Assembly: GCF_012911565.1 (NCBI RefSeq) | Contig: NZ_JAAMPU010000099.1 | Span: forward strand, 119,126 to 183,125 | Reading direction: 5' to 3' | Source: Flavobacterium silvaticum | GTDB taxonomy: Bacteria > Bacteroidota > Bacteroidia > Flavobacteriales > Flavobacteriaceae | Length of the DNA: 64,000 bases | Shown: positions 44,659-54,235 of the stretch, in pieces | How positions within the stretch are numbered: the first letter of the stretch is position 1 | Layout of the letters: each line of letters starts with the position of its first letter | Notes under the pieces: generated by a model | Told to the model about the DNA's origin: nothing | Seen by the model: only the letters and a program-made list of their open reading frames with translations | The model's database searches: none | Translations under genes and position numbers: made by a program

Positions 44659-45926
44659 AGATTTTCCACTTTTTTTGAAGCCGGTTTGATGATGACACGC
44701 AACGTCGAATCGTTGTTGAAATAGCTGAACATCCAATTTACGAAAATCGATAGCTTGTTCTTGACGCTCAGTATCAGCATTAAGTGGACAAACATCCAGG
44801 TAAACCAAGCCAACCGTCCCTGAAAACTGAACTGGGGCAAATCGACGACTGCTTTTCTCTTTCCAACTGTCGCCATCGAGCCTTTGTCATGGTATTCGTA
44901 AGCCACCGTATTTAAGCCCTGTTTCAATCTGATAAAATTTTTAGCCAATACTTTTCCCTGTTCGATGGCCACGGCTGCCAATTGCGGATGACCATTTGGG
45001 TATTTGGGTGTTGACATGACGGAGATATCGCCAATGGCATATACGTCTTTCAGATTTTCAATTTCGTTGAAACGGTTTACAGTCAGTCGATTTCCACGTG
45101 CATAGCTTTCTTTGGGGATTCCGTCGAGTGAAACTCCTGAAATTCCAGCTGCCCAGATTACATTTTTTGCCTTAATGGTCTCGCCAGATTTTAAAGTCAC
45201 GGTTTCACCATCGTAGTCAGACACAATCGTCTCTGTCTTGACATGGACGCCGAGGTCTTCAAGGTATTTACGCGATACTTTTTTGGAATCGTCGCTCATG
45301 GCATTGAGCAGATTCGGAAGTCCTTCGAGAAGATAAACGGTTAGTTTTGAAAAGTCCTGATCCGGATAATCTTTTGGCAGGATATATTTTTTCATTTCGG
45401 CCAAAGCGCCTGCTAGTTCAACTCCGGTAGGGCCGCCACCTACGATGACGAAATTGAGTAGTGATTGCATTTCAGCTTCCGGAGCCAGGACGGCCTGTTC
45501 GAAAGTCTCGAGAATCCGGTTGCGGAGTTGGATTGCTTCGGGAACGGACTTCATTGGAAAAGCATGTTTTTCGAGTTCCGTGTTTCCAAAATAATTGGTT
45601 TTTGCACCCATAGCCAATACCAGATAATCGTATGAATAATCGCCAATCGAAGTCTTGACAGTCTTGGAATTGGTATCGACCGATGTCACTTTTGCAATCC
45701 GGACATGGACGTTTTTGCAGTATTGGAAGACTTTTCTGAGCGGAAACGAAATATTCGAAGCTTCGAGCCTTGCCGTGGCGACCTGATACATCAAAGGTTG
45801 GAACTGATGGTAGTTGTGTTCGTCAATCAGGAAAATGTCGTAACCCGATTTTTTAAGGTCCTGAGCCAGTCGTAATCCGCCGAAACCGGCACCGATTATG
45901 ACAATTGTCTTTTTGTCCATGGTCAT
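44655..45926 (-). CDS. type II NADH dehydrogenase (NDH-2) family FAD oxidoreductase
   Basis: A 423-residue (or 421 from the second Met) flavoprotein with two Rossmann motifs: IVIIGAGFGGLRLA near residue 8 and FVIVGGGPTGVELAGAL near residue 160. GVYAIGDIS-like DVYAIGDISVM marks the second FAD-binding site. C-terminal hydrophobic and aromatic helices (FTWMFVHLMLILSVKNK) suggest attachment to the inner membrane, as in NDH-2, which passes electrons from NADH to menaquinone without pumping protons. The longer C-terminus is usual in Bacteroidota. A related ferredoxin- or thiol-type enzyme is less likely. Confidence 0.9.
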   Translation of the reverse strand: MTMDKKTIVIIGAGFGGLRLAQDLKKSGYDIFLIDEHNYHQFQPLMYQVATARLEASNISFPLRKVFQYCKNVHVRIAKVTSVDTNSKTVKTSIGDYSYDYLVLAMGAKTNYFGNTELEKHAFPMKSVPEAIQLRNRILETFEQAVLAPEAEMQSLLNFVIVGGGPTGVELAGALAEMKKYILPKDYPDQDFSKLTVYLLEGLPNLLNAMSDDSKKVSRKYLEDLGVHVKTETIVSDYDGETVTLKSGETIKAKNVIWAAGISGVSLDGIPKESYARGNRLTVNRFNEIENLKDVYAIGDISVMSTPKYPNGHPQLAAVAIEQGKVLAKNFIRLKQGLNTVAYEYHDKGSMATVGKRKAVVDLPQFSFQGRLAWFTWMFVHLMLILSVKNKLSIFVNWMFSYFNNDSTLRVIIKPASKKVENL

Positions 45927-46048
45927 TTTATAGGTTCCTAAAGTTACCCATTAAACACCATTCGACTGGGTTTGATTAACGTTTCCTAAACACAAAATGC
46001 GACACTTTCTTGCGCCGAATTTTAAGTTTGATCCGAATGGTTTCTATT

Positions 46049-48859
46049 TTATTGACGGATGATTTTTTGGGTAGAACTCCCCTTGTCTGTTTTTACTTTG
46101 AGGAAATAAACGCCTTGTGCCTGAGTTGACAAGTCCATTTGCGCTTCTGTCCCTGAAGCAATCGAAATACCAATCAATCTTCCCTGAACATCATAAAGTT
46201 CCAAAGATGTAATCGCTGAATCTGCCGTAACGGTCACTTTATTCTTAACCGGATTCGGGAAAATGGAAACCGATGCATCGACATGATCCGAAACACCAAG
46301 ATTCGAGACCGTAGTCACGGCAGGTTCGGTAACGATAGGGAAGTTGTAATCGAAGAAAATATCGGCGCTGTTGCTTACGGAATTCCCGATGACCAGGTTC
46401 GGTTTGGTTTTGATCTTGAACGATACGAATCCGTGGCTTCCGGGTTCGTCATCCTGTTCTGCGGGCAACATGATGTTTTCAAAGATGAATTCGACGACAT
46501 TATCCGTGATTCGTGTTTCATGAGTATGTGATGCAGCAATAGGGCGAAGTGTGGAAATGTCATATTTTGTGGCATCGATAACGTCCCTGACCACTACATT
46601 CTGGGCGTAAAAAGTTCCGCTGTTCTGGAACCGGATGACATAGTGAAGGTAATCGCCTACCATTTGCTGAGAGATAAGAGATCCTTCGACACACGTTTTG
46701 TCGTTCGGGTCATACGAACCTACAACAGTCTGTGGAAATTGAAACACATTGTTTTCGGGTGTTTCCGCATCGCCAGCAGCAACGGAGATAGAAGCCGTAA
46801 AATTCAATAGATCATCGTTGTTCACTGCCGGAATTTCTACAGGGGAATTGACATTTAGCTTTACGTATATGTCTCGACTTTCAAATGGAGCAAGATTCGC
46901 ATAATTCCACGAAAGCATGCCTGTTGATTGGCTATCCGGACTGATATCAGCCGAAACAAGATCCAGTACGGAATCATCATATGTAAAAGATACAGAGCCT
47001 GACATTGTCTGGTTCCCTATATTTTTGTAGGTTATCAGATAAGTAGCGTCAAATCCGGGCCTCGCGGCATCAATTGGTGTGATCGTAATTTCAGGATCGT
47101 AGTGAATTCCATTTGGCGATAAACAGAAATTACGGTTTTGGGTAGAAGAATCAGCCGCAGGAAAAACAACCGTCTGGTCGCCCGAAAAAGTGAAATAATT
47201 ATTTTCCAGTACAGGAGCCACCGTGAAGGAACCGGCACCAGTATTAAACGTGTACGTACCATCGGCGTTAGTGAAATAAGCGCCATTGTTCGTGCCGTCT
47301 GTGATAGTAAGTTTAAGGTCTGCGAAGACGGGATCTGTTTCGCTGCACCCGTCCTGTGCCAGGTCCACATGCACCGTTCCCTGAATGGTGTTATACAACC
47401 CGCCGGGAGCAAAACTACAATACGTGCCCACCATAACGTTTGGAACTGCGCTGAACTGGGATTGTAGTGTACCGAGATTCTGCTCGCTTGCGCATACGTA
47501 AGCCAGATTGGGACAGTTAAGATTGGCGATATTAACAAAAGGACTATAAAGGCCATTCTTCAGGTTGACGAATTCCAGGTTGGGGTTATCAGAAAATTTA
47601 AATGATGAACTTCCACCCAAGGCTGTAGTCGTATAGCTGAAGTCCAGCGTTTCGAACAAATTTGCGCTACAGTCAGCACTGCGTATATATGGATTGGCGG
47701 ACAAGTCGAGGCTTGTCAATTGATTTCCCCAGCAATTCAGGCTGTAAAGCAACGGATTATTGTTGAGGTGGAGTGTAATAAGTTGATTGTCACCGCAAGA
47801 GAGGCTTTCAAGTAAAGGCAAGGCCGATACATCAAGTTGGGTAAGCTGGTTGGAAAAGCAGTTTATGTCTTTGAGTTGCGTACAGTTACTGAAATTAAGC
47901 GATCCCAGCGGGTTGACTGAACACATCAACGTTTGCAGGTTTACGAGGTTGCTTAAATCAAGTGAAGTCAGTTGTGCATCATAGACATTGAGGTATATCA
48001 GGTTAGACAGTGTGGAAAGATCGACTGTTCCCAGATTGTTCCCGCCTATGGCAAGCGTTTGCAAATTTGTCAACCCCAGAACGTTTACAGATGTGAGTCC
48101 GTTACTGGGACAAGAAAGCAAAGTCAGGCTAGTGAATGGGGCCGCATCAAATGAATTGAGCTGGTTGTGTGGGCATTTCAGGACTGAAAGGCTTGCCGGA
48201 TTTTGTATGGTTAGGGATGTCAGAAGGTTATAACCGCAGTCGAGATAATTTAGATCCTGGGCACCGGTCAGATCCAGACTGGACAAGTCGTTTTCAAAAC
48301 ACTCAACACTTTCGAGATGGGTGAGTCCGTTCGCTATAAGCGTGGTCATTCCGTTCTGATAGGCCTTTAAGGTCGATAGTGAAAAAAGCATGCTCACATC
48401 CAGGTTATCTATCGCGTTGGTGCTACAGTTAAGGATCAACAGCTGGGAATTGGCGGAAACGTCCAGGGAAGTGAGCGCATTCCTTGAGCAATCCAGCCAT
48501 GTGAGGTTTGCCAATGCTGATAAATCAAGGGATGTAAGGTCATTGTCGTGGCAGTCCAGATGGCTCAGCATTGGAAAAATAGAAAAATCCATTCCGGTAA
48601 GGTAGGACCCGTAAATTTCGAGCCAGGTTACATTTGAAAAGGCTGAAAGACTTGTGTAATCCTCGACGAAATTGTTTGATAATTTAAGTGTTGTTGCTGC
48701 CTGGGCTTCGCTGAGTTGGATTTCGCCGTCATAATTCAAGTCAATCACTGGAGCATGGTTCAGCAGGTTCCATTTGAGATTTTCATTGGGTATGTCAACA
48801 ATCTGCCCCTGGCAAATAGAAATAAAGAAGAAAAGGAGTACAGCGTAAAATTGTTTCAT
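46049..48859 (-). CDS. leucine-rich-repeat surface protein with T9SS sorting domain
   Basis: A 936-residue secreted protein (signal MKQFYAVLLFFFISICQGQ). Residues about 40-470 hold roughly 18 leucine-rich repeats of about 20-21 residues with the frame LTSLDLSxxxxLxxLxCxxN, the Cys-containing type common in Bacteroidota. A Ca-binding-like DLNYDGEI precedes them. Then come a SdrD-B-like segment (about 490-560), a conserved-repeat domain of the DUF11 kind (about 590-840; GSYDPNDK at its core) and a T9SS type A sorting domain (about 860-936, ending STQKIIRQ). A role in binding or adhesion is probable. Ligand unknown. Confidence 0.88.
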   Translation of the reverse strand: MKQFYAVLLFFFISICQGQIVDIPNENLKWNLLNHAPVIDLNYDGEIQLSEAQAATTLKLSNNFVEDYTSLSAFSNVTWLEIYGSYLTGMDFSIFPMLSHLDCHDNDLTSLDLSALANLTWLDCSRNALTSLDVSANSQLLILNCSTNAIDNLDVSMLFSLSTLKAYQNGMTTLIANGLTHLESVECFENDLSSLDLTGAQDLNYLDCGYNLLTSLTIQNPASLSVLKCPHNQLNSFDAAPFTSLTLLSCPSNGLTSVNVLGLTNLQTLAIGGNNLGTVDLSTLSNLIYLNVYDAQLTSLDLSNLVNLQTLMCSVNPLGSLNFSNCTQLKDINCFSNQLTQLDVSALPLLESLSCGDNQLITLHLNNNPLLYSLNCWGNQLTSLDLSANPYIRSADCSANLFETLDFSYTTTALGGSSSFKFSDNPNLEFVNLKNGLYSPFVNIANLNCPNLAYVCASEQNLGTLQSQFSAVPNVMVGTYCSFAPGGLYNTIQGTVHVDLAQDGCSETDPVFADLKLTITDGTNNGAYFTNADGTYTFNTGAGSFTVAPVLENNYFTFSGDQTVVFPAADSSTQNRNFCLSPNGIHYDPEITITPIDAARPGFDATYLITYKNIGNQTMSGSVSFTYDDSVLDLVSADISPDSQSTGMLSWNYANLAPFESRDIYVKLNVNSPVEIPAVNNDDLLNFTASISVAAGDAETPENNVFQFPQTVVGSYDPNDKTCVEGSLISQQMVGDYLHYVIRFQNSGTFYAQNVVVRDVIDATKYDISTLRPIAASHTHETRITDNVVEFIFENIMLPAEQDDEPGSHGFVSFKIKTKPNLVIGNSVSNSADIFFDYNFPIVTEPAVTTVSNLGVSDHVDASVSIFPNPVKNKVTVTADSAITSLELYDVQGRLIGISIASGTEAQMDLSTQAQGVYFLKVKTDKGSSTQKIIRQ

Positions 48860-48915
48860 TGTCAGTTTGGAGTTTGTTTAGAGGTTAGATATCACAAGGA
48901 TACATATTTTTTAGA

Positions 48916-49284
48916 CTATCTGCGGAAGAAAAAATAAACAGCCAGTACCAAACACGCAAATCCCGCAAAATGATTCCATTTCAAGGTTTCGTTTTTAAAG
49001 AAAAATGTGGTAAACCCGACAAAGACCAAGAGGGTAATAACTTCCTGTATGACTTTTAACTGAAGCAGCGAAAATGGTCCGCCATCTCCTTCATAACCCA
49101 TTTTATTGGCCGGAACCTGAAAGCAATATTCAAAAAAAGCCAACCCCCAACTAATCAGTATAATGGTAATCAATCCTGCATTTTCAAACCACTTGAGTTC
49201 CTTGAATTTCAAATGGCCGTACCAGGCAATCGTCATGAAAATATTTGACAGGACAAGAAGGGCGATAGTGTAAAAACCTTTCAT
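48916..49284 (-). CDS. DUF486 / DMT-family membrane protein
   Basis: A 122-residue protein with four hydrophobic helices that nearly fill it (start MKGFYTIALLVLSNIFMTIAW). The conserved CFQVPANKMGY and GGPFS loops identify DUF486, a family related to the drug/metabolite transporter superfamily with unknown substrate. Length is typical. Its ATG overlaps the stop of the upstream HerA-like gene by 4 bp, so they are co-transcribed, with no evident functional link. Confidence 0.9.
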   Translation of the reverse strand: MKGFYTIALLVLSNIFMTIAWYGHLKFKELKWFENAGLITIILISWGLAFFEYCFQVPANKMGYEGDGGPFSLLQLKVIQEVITLLVFVGFTTFFFKNETLKWNHFAGFACLVLAVYFFFRR

Positions 49285-50807
49285 TTCCCTTTGAGCAATT
49301 TAGAAAGGATTCCAAAGGCACCGCGGATAAATGTGGCGCTTGTCAATACTTTTACAACAGATTTAGTCACTGGGCTATTGAGTATTTCGCTTGGTTTTTC
49401 AGCTTCTTTTCTGGCTGCCGTTTCCTGTTTTTTGGTTTCGGCTTCTTCATTGGCCGATGCAATTTTGGCATTCAACAATTCGTAGGCGCTTTCCCGATCA
49501 ATAAGTTCACTGTATTTGCGGACGAGTTTTGATTTGGCATTGATGGCGTCGATTTCGCCTGTCGTCAAAACGTCCATTCTGGATTCCGGCGCGCGCATCA
49601 TGGTGGCGGCAAGCGGAGTCGGGATGCCTTTTTCGTTCAGGGCGGTGACTAACGCTTCTCCTATACCTAAATTGGTGAGCATTTCATCTGTTTTATAGAA
49701 TTCAGATGTCGGGTAATTATCGGCTGTTTGTTTGATGGCCTGACGGTCTTTTGCCGTGAATGCTCTTAAAGCGTGTTGTATTTTGAGTCCGAGTTGTGCA
49801 AGTACAGATGCCGGCACATCCATCGGATTCTGCGTAATAAAATAGATTCCGATGCCTTTGGAGCGTATGAGTTTTATGATGGTTTCGATCTGATCCAATA
49901 ATGCCTTGCTCGCTTCATTGAAAATCAGGTGTGCTTCGTCTATGAAGATGACAAGTTCCGGCCGGCCGGAGTCGCCTTGTTCCGGCATTTGCTGATAGAT
50001 TTCGGCAAGTAGGCTCAGCATAAAGGTTGAAAATAGTTTTGGTTTGTCCTGAATGTCGTTGAGTCGAAGTATGTTGACATAACCGCGGCCGTTTTCATCG
50101 ATCCGCATCAGGTCGTCAATTTCGAAAGACAATTCCCCAAAAAATAAATCGCCGCCTTGTTGCTCGAGCGCAATGATGTTGCGAAGTATGGTTCCGGTTG
50201 TCGCCGTGGAAATCTTACCATAGTTTTCCTCGATTTCGTCTTTGCCTTCGTCTGTGATGTAATTGAGGACTTTTTTGATGTCTTTTAAGTCGAGCAGAGG
50301 CAGCTTCTGGTCGTCGCAATATTTGAATATGATTGACATGACGCCGCTTTGTACATCGTTCAAATCTAAAATCCGAGAGAACAATACCGGCCCGAATTCA
50401 GAAACGGTCGCCCGTAGACGCACGCCACCCTGTGATGAAAGTGTCAGGAGCTCCACCGGAAATGATTTTGGCAAAAACGGGATGTTTATTTTGGCTTGTC
50501 GTTCGGTGATGAAAGGCTGTTCCGTGCCGGGTTCGGCAATTCCGCTGAAGTCGCCTTTGATATCCATCATGAGTACTGGAATCCCGGCGGCGGAAAGTTG
50601 TTCTGAAAAGACCTGTATGGTTTTGGTTTTTCCGGTTCCGGTAGCTCCGGCAATCAATCCGTGGCGGTTAATTGTTTTAAGCGGAATCGAAACATGGGCA
50701 TCGGGAATGGCTTGTCCGTCCAGCATCGCAGCTCCTAATAGGATGCTTTCGCCTTTTGAGTTATATCCGTTGGTAATCTGCTGTGAAAAATCTTCAGTTC
50801 TGGACAT
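49281..50807 (-). CDS. HerA-like ATPase (DUF853)
   Basis: A 508-residue P-loop ATPase of the HerA/FtsK-like DUF853 group. Walker A is AGATGTGKTKT (about residues 54-63) and Walker B is LVIFIDEAHLIF (about 287-298), with FITQNP as sensor. Residues about 440-490 are Ala/Glu/Lys-rich and probably a coiled coil. Hexameric ATPases of this family may act on DNA or on proteins, but for DUF853 no role is known. It is divergent from exbB, with 289 bp between; that gap holds promoter-like TAAATTTG at 51020-51027 and no gene. Confidence 0.88.
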   Translation of the reverse strand: MSRTEDFSQQITNGYNSKGESILLGAAMLDGQAIPDAHVSIPLKTINRHGLIAGATGTGKTKTIQVFSEQLSAAGIPVLMMDIKGDFSGIAEPGTEQPFITERQAKINIPFLPKSFPVELLTLSSQGGVRLRATVSEFGPVLFSRILDLNDVQSGVMSIIFKYCDDQKLPLLDLKDIKKVLNYITDEGKDEIEENYGKISTATTGTILRNIIALEQQGGDLFFGELSFEIDDLMRIDENGRGYVNILRLNDIQDKPKLFSTFMLSLLAEIYQQMPEQGDSGRPELVIFIDEAHLIFNEASKALLDQIETIIKLIRSKGIGIYFITQNPMDVPASVLAQLGLKIQHALRAFTAKDRQAIKQTADNYPTSEFYKTDEMLTNLGIGEALVTALNEKGIPTPLAATMMRAPESRMDVLTTGEIDAINAKSKLVRKYSELIDRESAYELLNAKIASANEEAETKKQETAARKEAEKPSEILNSPVTKSVVKVLTSATFIRGAFGILSKLLKGK

Positions 50808-51096
50808 ATTCGGTTTGGATTTATAGCTGCAATTTAGTTAAATAAAAATCTTCTTCCGACTTCAATTTATATGATTCCCAAATTGTTGTGGAAGCCCTGT
50901 GGATCTTGTTGGCAGATGTCTTTCTATATCGTTTGCATATTAGGGAAAACGATGTTTTTTCTCACATTAAATTAATGCTAATAAAAATGAAAAAAGTTTT
51001 TTTATTTAAAGTAAAAATCTAAATTTGCGACCTATGGTTTTTTACCAGATTTATAAAAAAAGATAAGAAAATTGTTAAAAACTAAAATTTTAAAAA

Positions 51097-51918
51097 ATGG
51101 CAAACGCTAAAAAACAAGGTGGTTCAAACGGGGGAAGTGCATTCTCTGCAATTACTATTGTCGCATGTATTTTTATTGGATGGGTAATTTGGAATTTCAT
51201 CATGGGCGCCGGCTCCAACTTTGAAGGCGGAGTCAATACAGGTCACCCGCTACCAGGAAACTATCTTGCAATGGTATATAAAGGAGGTCCAATCGTTCCG
51301 GTTTTGATGGGTCTTTTGCTTATGGTTGTCGTTTTTTCAATCGAGCGTTTCTTTGTGATCTCAAAAGCTGCCGGTAAAGGTAATCTTGACAGTTTCATGC
51401 GTTCAGTTCAATCAAGCATCACATCTGGTGACATCGAAGGTGCTATCAACGCTTGTGACAAACAACAAGGTTCTGTAGCGAATGCTATTAAATCTGCTTT
51501 GATCAAATATCAGGAAGTTAAAAAAGAAGGTTTGGACAGCGAACAGGCTGCTGAAACCATCCACAAAGAAATCGAAGAAGCTACTTCTTTGGAAATGCCA
51601 ATGTTGGAGAAAAACCTTACTATCCTCTCTACTTTGGTTTCGTTGGGTACTCTTGCTGGTCTATTGGGTACGGTAACAGGTATGATCAAGGCATTTGGTG
51701 CGTTGGCTACTGCAGGTACTCCTGATCAGGCTCTTCTTGCAAACGGTATCTCTGAAGCACTTATCAACACGGCTACAGGAATCTCGACTTCGGCTCTTGC
51801 CATCATCACTTACAACTTGTTTACCTCTAAAATCGATACGCTTACCTATTCAATTGACGAAGCAGGTTCGACTATCGTGAATACATACAGAAAATACAGA
51901 GGAACTCTTAAGAACTAA
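51097..51918 (+). CDS. exbB: ExbB/TolQ/MotA proton-channel protein
   Basis: A 273-residue inner-membrane protein with three transmembrane helices (about 22-40, 65-85 and 190-245) and the MotA/TolQ/ExbB signature LGTLAGLLGTVTGMIKAF in the third region. It forms the ion channel that energises TonB. An extra N-terminal helix compared with E. coli is typical for Bacteroidota. It starts the operon exbB-exbD-exbD-tonB-small protein-phosphate-binding-like protein-TPR. Confidence 0.95.
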   Translation: MANAKKQGGSNGGSAFSAITIVACIFIGWVIWNFIMGAGSNFEGGVNTGHPLPGNYLAMVYKGGPIVPVLMGLLLMVVVFSIERFFVISKAAGKGNLDSFMRSVQSSITSGDIEGAINACDKQQGSVANAIKSALIKYQEVKKEGLDSEQAAETIHKEIEEATSLEMPMLEKNLTILSTLVSLGTLAGLLGTVTGMIKAFGALATAGTPDQALLANGISEALINTATGISTSALAIITYNLFTSKIDTLTYSIDEAGSTIVNTYRKYRGTLKN

Positions 51919-51982
51919 ATACTAATTGTGAAAGAGTCGTCGTTTATGTGATGCCGACTCTTTCATAATATCATACAAAATT

Positions 51983-52600
51983 ATGGCTAAAGTAAAAATG
52001 GCTAAGAAAGCCGCGAGCATCGATATGACTGCGATGTGTGACGTTGCCTTTCTTTTGCTTACTTTCTTTATCTTGACTGCAACTGCCAAGCAGCCTGAGC
52101 CACTTCCGGTAGATACGCCAAGTTCCAACGTACAGACTAAATTGCCTGATAGCGATTTGGCTACGATTACCATAGGTAATAATGGTACAGTGTTTTTCGG
52201 AATGACCGGGCGTGACCTGAGAGTTGCTGCTCTTGAAGCTATGGCTCAAAAATATGGGCAGCAGTTTAGTGAAGAAGATAAGCAAAGATTTGCGCTCGTT
52301 GAAAATTTCGGAACACCTATTCAGGATTTGTCACGTGTGTTGAACCTGCCAAGTTCTGAGAGAAACAAAAAAGGTGTCCAGCCAGGTATTCCAAAAGATT
52401 CGCTAAACAATCAGTTGGCAGATTGGATTCAATATGCGCGTAAAGCGACCATTGACCTGCACGACAAGGAACTTGCCATCGCTATCAAAGGCGATGCTAA
52501 AGAAGATTATCCGAATATCAAAAAGGTAATGGATATACTTCAGGATCAAAAGGTGAACAGTTTCAATCTGGTAACCGGTCTTAGAGGAAAAGACTTTTAA
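51983..52600 (+). CDS. exbD: ExbD-type biopolymer transport protein, copy 1
   Basis: A 205-residue protein with one N-terminal transmembrane helix that carries the essential acidic residue (SIDMTAMCDVAFLLLTFFIL), followed by a periplasmic domain. It couples the proton-motive force to TonB with ExbB. It is longer than E. coli ExbD (141) because of inserts in the periplasmic domain, usual in this operon type. It is followed 15 bp later by a second exbD. Confidence 0.93.
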   Translation: MAKVKMAKKAASIDMTAMCDVAFLLLTFFILTATAKQPEPLPVDTPSSNVQTKLPDSDLATITIGNNGTVFFGMTGRDLRVAALEAMAQKYGQQFSEEDKQRFALVENFGTPIQDLSRVLNLPSSERNKKGVQPGIPKDSLNNQLADWIQYARKATIDLHDKELAIAIKGDAKEDYPNIKKVMDILQDQKVNSFNLVTGLRGKDF

Positions 52601-52615
52601 TTTCAACAATATAAA

Positions 52616-53185
52616 ATGGCTGAATTAAATACCGGCGGGGGCGAAGGAAAAAAAGGCTCCAAGAAAGTCCGGAGTAAAAAACTGAATTCCAAGGTAGATT
52701 TAACTGCAATGGTTGATCTTGCCTTTCTTCTGATTACGTTCTTCATGCTTACGACATCTTTGTCCAAGCCTCAGTCCATGGATTTGAGTCTACCTAATAA
52801 AGAAGATGATCCGTTAAAGGAAAAGCCTCAAAAGGTGGATGAGAACCGTACGATGACTTTGCTTCTGGGTGAAAATAATAAGCTTATGTATTACATGGGC
52901 ATTATCAATCAACCTATGGCACCAAAGGAAATTGCTTACGGGAAGGCTGGATTACGTCCTGAAATCCTGAAGCAAAAGCAGAAAGTAACGGAATATACAC
53001 GTGATCCTAAGAAAGGATTAATCGTGATTATCAAACCAAGTAAAAAGTCAAAGTACCGCAACGTGGTCGACGCACTTGATGAAATGGGTATTGATGATGT
53101 TCCTACTTACGCTATAACTGATATCACAGATGAGGAAGCTAAGCTGCTCGACGGTTCTACCGGGACAGAAACTCCTTCAAAATAA
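52616..53185 (+). CDS. exbD: ExbD-type biopolymer transport protein, copy 2
   Basis: A 189-residue paralogue of the preceding gene, with the same helix (KVDLTAMVDLAFLLITFFML) after a basic Gly/Lys-rich N-terminus. Two different ExbD proteins in tandem are a regular feature of Bacteroidota; they may form a mixed dimer. It lies 18 bp before tonB. Confidence 0.93.
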   Translation: MAELNTGGGEGKKGSKKVRSKKLNSKVDLTAMVDLAFLLITFFMLTTSLSKPQSMDLSLPNKEDDPLKEKPQKVDENRTMTLLLGENNKLMYYMGIINQPMAPKEIAYGKAGLRPEILKQKQKVTEYTRDPKKGLIVIIKPSKKSKYRNVVDALDEMGIDDVPTYAITDITDEEAKLLDGSTGTETPSK

Positions 53186-53203
53186 TCGAAAGGAAAACGA
53201 AAT

Positions 53204-53998
53204 ATGAAACTTGACTTATTAAAACCGCAATGGCTTGACATCGTCTTCGAAGGACGAAACAAGCTATATGGTGCTTATCAGTTGCGAAAGGAAAACCCTA
53301 AGACAACTGTCAAGGCACTTGCTATTGGAGCGGTAATCTTTGCGTTTCTGGTAAGTATACCAATGTTGGCCAAGCTTATCCCGGATTCCGCAGATGAAGA
53401 TACTACATTAGACAAAAAAATCGTGACGGTAAAACTTCCTCCTAAAAAAGAAGTTCCGCCACCGAATTTGCCGCCACCTCCACCACCACCGCCAAAAATC
53501 GATCAGGTTAAGTTTGTTAAACCGATTGTGGCCAAAGCAGAAGAGGTTGTTGAAGAACCGCCAAAAATCAAAGAAATTGTCGACAAAAAAGTCGGTGACA
53601 AAGATATTAAAGGAGATCCGGATGCCGAGTTGACAGTTGAACCGGTAGGTACAGGTCCAAAGCAGGTTGTTGAAGAAGACAATACGCTTTACAATATGGC
53701 CGGTATTGAAGTAAAACCTGAATTTCCGGGTGGTATCGACAAATTTTTGAAGTTTGTCGGAAATAATTATCGCGCTCCGGAAGAAGAAGGTCTCAAAGGA
53801 CGTGTAATTGTATCTTTTGTTGTTGAAAAAGACGGTTCGCTTACAGACATCAAAGTACTGAGAGACATCGGTTTTGGAACGGGTGCAGAAGCTATTCGGG
53901 TTTTGAAAAAATCTCCAAAATGGCAACCGGCTGAACAGAACGGGCGTAAAGTAAGATGTTCTTACCAGCTTCCAATTATGATCCAATCGGCCAATTAA
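53204..53998 (+). CDS. tonB: energy transducer TonB
   Basis: A 264-residue TonB protein: an N-terminal cytoplasmic segment, one transmembrane helix (about 46-66), a proline-rich spacer (about 82-135, with PPPPPPPP) and a C-terminal TonB domain (about 175-264, with RVIVSFVVEKDG and SPKWQPAEQNGRKV). It passes energy from ExbB-ExbD to outer-membrane receptors such as the barrel protein at 6-9 kb. Spacing of 3 bp to the next gene shows one operon. Confidence 0.95.
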   Translation: MKLDLLKPQWLDIVFEGRNKLYGAYQLRKENPKTTVKALAIGAVIFAFLVSIPMLAKLIPDSADEDTTLDKKIVTVKLPPKKEVPPPNLPPPPPPPPKIDQVKFVKPIVAKAEEVVEEPPKIKEIVDKKVGDKDIKGDPDAELTVEPVGTGPKQVVEEDNTLYNMAGIEVKPEFPGGIDKFLKFVGNNYRAPEEEGLKGRVIVSFVVEKDGSLTDIKVLRDIGFGTGAEAIRVLKKSPKWQPAEQNGRKVRCSYQLPIMIQSAN

Positions 53999-54001
53999 TA
54001 C

Positions 54002-54235
54002 ATGACCAATCATTCGAGAATACAGAAGAAATCGCTGAATGAGCGATTTCTTCTCATTATAGGGATATTCTTTTTTTTGGTTTATCTCTTTATGGGGTTA
54101 ACCCTTATTGTTTGGCATTCCATGCCTTTAAACATGGAGTATAAATATAGGGTAGCACTCGGAATCGTCTTGATTGTATATGCCATGCTGCGTTTTTTGC
54201 GTTTCTTTAAACGCGATAATTCTTTACAGGAATGA
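54002..54235 (+). CDS. small two-helix membrane protein
   Basis: A 77-residue protein with two hydrophobic helices (about 15-38 and 49-66) and a basic C-terminus. I recognise no family. The position between tonB and the phosphate-binding-like gene, with a 4-bp overlap at its end, is conserved in style in flavobacterial TonB operons, so it is probably part of that system. Confidence 0.75.
   Translation: MTNHSRIQKKSLNERFLLIIGIFFFLVYLFMGLTLIVWHSMPLNMEYKYRVALGIVLIVYAMLRFLRFFKRDNSLQE

Noticed and set aside
51033..51065. Ten-codon ORF (MVFYQIYKKR) before exbB, as a possible leader peptide
   Set aside because: No terminator follows and the composition does not match the function of the operon; chance is enough.
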